Below are positions 7,678 to 11,298 of a DNA stretch of 11,298 nt, piece by piece. The DNA is from Polyrhizophydium stewartii (taxonomy: Eukaryota > Chytridiomycota > Chytridiomycetes > Rhizophydiales): positions 1 to 11,298 of the forward strand of contig JADGIZ010000602.1 of NCBI GenBank assembly GCA_027604665.1, given 5' to 3'. The translations under genes were made by a program, and so were the position numbers. The stretch's first letter is position 1. Each line of letters starts with the position of its first letter. The notes under the pieces were generated by a model. That model saw only the letters and a program-made list of their open reading frames with translations. It was not told the DNA's origin and did no database searches.

Positions 7678-8440
7678 TCAGTACTTGTACTTTGTCGAGT
7701 AGTCCTTGGGTGCGACAACGAGACCGCGGCCCTTGCGAGCTCCGCGGAACACGGTTTCAATGATATCAATCTGTGCGGAGCAGGGCAGTCAGCCACCGCA
7801 GACTGCGCCGAGGTCGTTCTGCCGCAAAAACCAACCATCTCCTGCTTGTCCTCGAGCGCCCAGTTGACCTTGTTGTTGTTGCCCGTGCCCAGGTCAATCA
7901 TGATGTGCTTGTTCCGGAAAAAGAACATGACCGTGCACGGGTCGTACAGCTCGTACATCTTGTTGAAGTCTGCGCAGCACAGTTAGCGCCGGCCGTGCGC
8001 CGCTGAAGCTGACACTCTCAGATGCACAGCCGCACCTGGCACCTCGGTGATGTCGACGAGGTAAATGACTGCAAAGTTCTTGACCTTCTCGGCGATGCTG
8101 TAGAGCACCTCGTCCATCCTCATACACGTCGAGTCCTGCGCCAGAACCACCACCACACCGCGGCGTTAGCGCGCTGTCGGCCGTGCTCTGGTACGCTGCC
8201 GGCCGCCCGAGCGCGGCGGCGGCCAGGGCGAGACGTTGGCGCTCACCCAGTCGTGGCCGAAGCGGATGACAACGACCCGGTCCTCCTCGTTGAGGATGGC
8301 CTGGTCGACGTGCCAGCCCGACGGCAGGTGCGGCAGGAAGTAACTGCGGTGCGCGGGGTGCGGCGTTGCATCGGCAGGGCAGGCAGGGTGGTCAGCGCGG
8401 GCGTCGTGGGCGCTGCTACCCAGGTTGTGTCGCACCTCAT
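7678..8440 (-). CDS. DIM1: U5 snRNP thioredoxin-like protein DIM1/TXNL4A (5 exons)
   Basis: DIM1 (human TXNL4A, also 15 kDa U5 protein) is a thioredoxin-fold component of the U5 snRNP and U4/U6.U5 tri-snRNP, needed for pre-mRNA splicing. The model is complement(join(7678..7770,7836..7969,8036..8135,8247..8343,8436..8440)), 429 nt, 142 residues, the same length as the human protein. Sequence is near identical to the family: SYFLPHLPSGWHVDQAIL, EEDRVVVIRFGHDW, CMRMDEVLYSIAEKVKNFAV, YLVDITEVPDFNKMYELYDP, CTVMFFFRNKHIMIDLGTG, NNNKVNWALEDKQEM, and the end GLVVAPKDYSTKYKY. The first coding exon is only ATGAG; its ATG with the split Ser codon (AG|T) rebuilds the invariant MSY start. Four GT-AG introns (8344-8435, 8136-8246, 7970-8035, 7771-7835) all carry CTGAC or CTAAC before the acceptor. 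The gene is divergent from VTI1, with 57 nt between start codons. Confidence 0.97.
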
Positions 8441-8497
8441 GGATCGCGAGCAAACCGGCGACAGAGACCGAGAACGGCGCTTTGCCCGCAGGCGTCA
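8441..8497. promoter_or_regulatory. 57-nt bidirectional promoter between DIM1 and VTI1
   Basis: Only 57 bases separate the DIM1 ATG (minus, 8440) from the VTI1 ATG (plus, 8498). It is GC-rich without a TATA box. Both 5' UTRs and the shared core promoter must fit here, or transcription must start inside the neighbouring gene (for instance in the 92-nt DIM1 intron 1 or in VTI1 exon 1). Confidence 0.6.
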
Positions 8498-9744
8498 ATG
8501 TCCATCTTCGAGACCTACGAGCGCGAGTTCCGGGCTCTCGCCGACGACGTCGGCAAGAAGATATCGGGCCCCTTTGCGGCGGCCGCTGGCGGTGCGTGCC
8601 AGCCGATAGTGCTCTGCACAAGGCGCCTGCGCCGCCTGCCGGTTCTGCAGACGCTCTCCGCTGACAGCAGTGCCGTGGATGCACCCGCCCGCATGCCGCC
8701 GCCGCCGCCGCCCGATGGCTCGCGCTTGCCGCGCTGCCTCCGCCTGCATGTGCTGCGGCACCACTGCGCCTGCACCTTGCGCTGCCACACGGCGCGGCGC
8801 TGCGCCGCGCACAGACCAGCGCAAGCTCATCCAGAACCAGCTGCTGCGCGAGCTCGAGGAGGCCGACGAAATCGTGCGTGGAGACCCTGGCCCCGCCGCC
8901 CGAAGCGGCTGCATGCGAAGCGCCCACTGCCCACCACGCCAGCCAGCGCCCCGCTGACTCGCCGGCGTGCTCGGACTCGTCTGCGGTCGTGATATGCAGA
9001 TTGGCCAGATGGAAATGGAGCTCGTCTCGCTGCCTGCAGGCCAGCGCTCCTCGCTGAGCCCGCGGGTGCAGCAGTACAAGGAAGAGCTCAAGCGATTCAA
9101 GAAGGAGCTGGTCCGTCGGCAGGCACACCGCGCATCTGCTCCGGTCCTGACACACGAGCTCTGACCGTTGTATCGCAACCCTCTGTCACGCAGCAAAAGA
9201 AGTCGGCCGCGGCCGCATCAACGTCAGAGCGGGACCAGCTGCTCGGCAACTCGACTGTTGTCGATCTGGAGGCGGCCAGCATGGACCAGCGTGGGCGCCT
9301 GCTGCAAGGAACCGAGCGTTTACAGAACAGCTCGCGACGCCTCGAGGACGCCCGCCGTGTCGCGCTCGAGACGGAGCAGATTGGCATCAACACGCTGTCG
9401 GATCTGAACGCTCAGCGCGAGCAGATCATCCGCACCCAGAACAGAGTGCGTTGCGGCGTACCGAAATGCGGATATGATCAAGTGAATCCACCTGGAAACT
9501 GACCTGCCGATCCCCGTGCAGCTTGGCACCGCGGACTCGTGGATTGCAAAGAGCCAGGGTGTGCTCAAGACGATGCAACGCAGGTGCGGCCGCACAAACC
9601 AGGCGGGCCAGCCGTCTTCCGCTCAGCCGAGATGCCCTGCTGACGCGCGCGCGCAGGCTGGCGCAGAACAAGCTTCTGTCGGCAGGCATCATAACGCTGC
9701 TCGTCTTTCTTATCCTGGCCATCATCATTGCAAGGTTCTCGTGA
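8498..9744 (+). CDS. VTI1: VTI1-type Qb-SNARE (6 exons)
   Basis: VTI1 is a tail-anchored Qb-SNARE that acts in Golgi, endosome and vacuole/lysosome fusion. The model is join(8498..8591,8815..8873,9000..9110,9194..9445,9522..9583,9657..9744), 666 nt, 221 residues; animal VTI1A and VTI1B are 217 and 232. The N-terminal helical domain is MSIFETYEREFRALADDVGK, then QRKLIQNQLLRELEEADEI, GQMEMELVSLP and QQYKEELKRFKKEL (to residue 88). The SNARE motif covers about 117-193: GRLLQGTERLQNSSRRLEDA, then ALETEQIG, whose Q150 is the ionic zero-layer glutamine. It is followed by RRLAQNKLLSAG and the C-terminal anchor IITLLVFLILAIIIARFS (204-221). The exon 2 acceptor (8814) was chosen because it gives the family spacing. 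An earlier acceptor at 8670 is also in frame but would insert 48 Arg/Cys-rich residues. Confidence 0.93.
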
Positions 9745-9995
9745 GCACCTCATACTCGTTGCTCGCACCGCGAGGTTCGCGCTGGCATCGCGCACAGGCT
9801 TGCTGGCGCGGGCTCCACGAATCCCGTTTCTTCGACTCTTTCTTCCTCCCCAGCACCGTGCCGAGACCTCGGTATCCCTCCGCCCGCGTGCTGTTGTCCA
9901 TGCTTCACCGCGAAATCAAGGCATGCATGTCCATTGCTTGGACTCCACCTTGCAAATGTGGCCTTGCCCGAGTCATTGATGGTGCACCAGTTTTA
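9745..9995. other. Convergent 3' region, no gene seen
   Basis: This is 251 nt between the VTI1 stop and the stop of the minus-strand DUF1365 gene. It is less GC-rich than the coding parts and holds C/T-rich stretches (for example TTCTTCGACTCTTTCTTCC at about 9829-9847), as expected of 3' UTR or termination sequence. I see no conserved protein in any frame, and there is no room for a methyltransferase domain. Confidence 0.55.
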
Positions 9996-9997
9996 TT
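9992..9997 (-). terminator. AATAAA overlapping the DUF1365 gene stop
   Basis: On the minus strand the end of the frame reads CTG TAA TAAAACTGG: the stop TAA is followed directly by a second TAA, and an AATAAA hexamer (9997-9992) starts inside the stop codon. If this is the poly(A) signal, the 3' UTR would be only about 15-30 nt. Confidence 0.45.
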
Positions 9998-11298
9998 ACA
10001 GCGCCGCTGCAGCCGACAAAAAGTGCCGGGAGCGCATGCGCTCTCGCTCGACGGGGCCAACCTCGTCGGAGACGTTGCGAGGGCAGTCCTGTTTCGGCGG
10101 GTCCCGCGCCAGCGAGTATTCCAGCGCACGCTCGCGAACTCGCTGCGGCAGGAGCCACGGCTCTCCGTTCGAGACAAACTTGGTGATGGATTTGAACCAA
10201 GCCTGCTCAGTTTTGAAGAGGTAGATCCCCGATGCGACCTGCGACTTCCAAGCCGGCTGATCGATCTGGATTGCAACGAGCGGGTCGCGTGGTGCGGGTT
10301 GGAGGGGCTTTTCAGAATTGGCGCTTTGCCCGGTGTGCTCGGAGAGGTAGCGGGCAGCATCAGATTTGAGCAGCCTCTCGTCGCTGGCGAGAAGCGCCAG
10401 TAGGCGAGTGATATCGGCACGGGATGCGTAAAAGTCGCCGTTGGTAAACGCCATGTGCAAGCCAACGAGAGGACACTCGGCGTGCATGACGACGTGGACA
10501 AATGCGTTGAACGAATCTGCAAAGAGCTTGATGGGCGAAGCCGCAGCCGGCGAGCCTTTCTCGGCTCCGCCAATGACTGTTGTTGTGCCATCGGAGAGAA
10601 CTAGCGACACAGAGGCACCACGGACAGATGCAAGCGCCGACAGATGCGCCGTGAAGATCTCGACGCACACGTGCTGGAACGCATCCGGGTGCTTTCGTAC
10701 AACGGTCTGCGCAGACGAGCCATGCATGACGCCCGAGTAAGGCGTGGGCCGCTGGAAGACAGGCAGGCCGCGCAGGTACGCGAGCTTGAAGGCCTCGTAC
10801 ATGATGCGCGGCACGGTAAGGAAGGCGTCGAACGGGGAGCGCACGAGCAGCGTGTACAGCAGCGTGGCGGTCGTGAGGGGGTGCGTGACGCCAAAAACTC
10901 GGGCAGTGAGATGCAGCTGCTCCGAGGGCGGCGCAGGTGGCTGCGGCCCAGCCGTGTCCGTGTAGCCCTTGATGTTGAGCAGCACGTCGAACTTGCCCGA
11001 GCGGATGTCGGCGACGTGCGACTCGTACCGGCCGGTGCGGTTGTTGAACGGTGAGACATGGAACGATCGCGAGACGGTGAAGCTCAGATCATATCTGCGA
11101 TGACGCAGCATCAAGTCAGCGCACGCTGGCGACCATGGCGCACGAGGCGCGGGCCGGCGCGCACCCGGCGAGCGTCTTTGGAAGGCGGGTCTGCTCGCTG
11201 CCGAGATACAGGTGCCGCTCCTTGAAGGTGTTGTTGACTTCGTAAAGCACAACAAGGAGCCGCTCGGCGAGGTCGGCGCTCTTGCCGTCGCAGCTGTC
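9996..11298 (-). CDS. DUF1365-family protein, 5' end outside window (2 exons visible)
   Basis: Visible exons are complement(join(9996..11094,11165..>11298)), 410 residues of the C-terminal part. The intron 11095-11164 has a GTGCGC donor, CTGAC and a CATCGCAG acceptor. DUF1365 hallmarks are LVVLYEVNNTFKERHLYL (about 15-32) and RSFHVSPFNNRTGRY (about 54-68), joined by the splice TLA-G-YDLSFTV. The next block, FLTVPRIMYEAFKLAYLRGL followed by a Pro-containing stretch, resembles the long fungal members. The region ASVSLVLSDGTTTVIGG, then VGLHMAFTNGDFYASRADIT, recalls the non-catalytic N-terminal domain of cyclopropane-fatty-acyl-phospholipid synthases, with which bacterial DUF1365 genes often cluster. 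No SAM-binding methyltransferase follows: the frame ends in TAA at 9998-9996. The molecular function of DUF1365 is not established; a lipid link is inference from that association. Confidence 0.75.
   Translation of the reverse strand, partial: TAATARAPTSPSGSLLCFTKSTTPSRSGTCISAASRPAFQRRSPGARRPAPRAPWSPACADLMLRHRRYDLSFTVSRSFHVSPFNNRTGRYESHVADIRSGKFDVLLNIKGYTDTAGPQPPAPPSEQLHLTARVFGVTHPLTTATLLYTLLVRSPFDAFLTVPRIMYEAFKLAYLRGLPVFQRPTPYSGVMHGSSAQTVVRKHPDAFQHVCVEIFTAHLSALASVRGASVSLVLSDGTTTVIGGAEKGSPAAASPIKLFADSFNAFVHVVMHAECPLVGLHMAFTNGDFYASRADITRLLALLASDERLLKSDAARYLSEHTGQSANSEKPLQPAPRDPLVAIQIDQPAWKSQVASGIYLFKTEQAWFKSITKFVSNGEPWLLPQRVRERALEYSLARDPPKQDCPRNVSDEVGPVERERMRSRHFLSAAAAL

Noticed and set aside
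8166..9155. A 329-residue minus-strand open frame joining DIM1 exon 2 to sequence opposite VTI1
   Set aside because: It reads through the DIM1 introns and is antisense to VTI1 exons; only the short DIM1 exon inside it is real.
9516..10403. A 295-residue plus-strand frame running from VTI1 exon 5 into the DUF1365 gene
   Set aside because: It contains VTI1 exon 5, then reads through the 9584-9656 intron and continues antisense to conserved DUF1365 coding sequence.
1..11298. Bacterial operon, phage, CRISPR or transposon content
   Set aside because: All recognisable genes are eukaryotic and intron-split. There are no spaced direct repeats, no inverted terminal repeats, and no transposase, integrase or tRNA-like structure that I can see.

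Overview
The window is nuclear DNA from a GC-rich, gene-dense, intron-rich eukaryote that builds motile cilia or flagella. The evidence is a conserved outer dynein arm docking subunit (ODAD4/TTC25), a spliceosomal U5 protein (DIM1/TXNL4A), a Qb-SNARE (VTI1), and 28 spliceosomal introns that I placed by reading frame and, for four genes, by protein family alignment. Introns are mostly 54-130 nt. Most donors read GTGCG(T/G), GTGAG or GTGGG, and a CTGAC/CTAAC branch-point-like motif lies upstream of the acceptor in nearly all of them. This style, together with a DUF1365 protein that resembles the long fungal members of that family, would fit a GC-rich zoosporic fungus (Blastocladiomycota or chytrid type). 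A compact GC-rich flagellated protist fits too. The lineage is inference.

Layout, left to right. 1-221: very GC-rich, no established gene. 222-1850 (minus, 5 exons): unrecognised coiled-coil protein with C-terminal hydrophobic segments. 1861-4358 (minus, 8 exons): ODAD4. Its stop lies only 10 nt from the next start, and two of its introns use GC donors. 4443-5656 (minus, 2 exons): type II membrane protein with a GH16/concanavalin-like beta-sandwich. 5773-7495 (plus, 7 exons): M20 amidohydrolase of the PM20D2 type, with three micro-exons around the metal site. 7678-8440 (minus, 5 exons): DIM1, with a 5-nt first coding exon. 8498-9744 (plus, 6 exons): VTI1. 9996-11298 (minus, 2 exons, 5' end outside the window): DUF1365-family protein.

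Intergenic distances are 10, 84, 116, 182, 57 and 251 nt. Two gene pairs are divergent (116 and 57 nt between start codons) and two are convergent. The genes do not form a pathway: they are cilium assembly, splicing, membrane traffic, peptide or amide hydrolysis, and lipid or membrane functions packed together. No mobile element, CRISPR array, tRNA or rRNA was seen. The most notable things are the gene structure (GC-AG introns, near-invariant branch motif, AG-free tracts, micro-exons, tiny gene spacing) and two poorly described proteins: the coiled-coil membrane protein and the GH16-like protein with altered catalytic positions.
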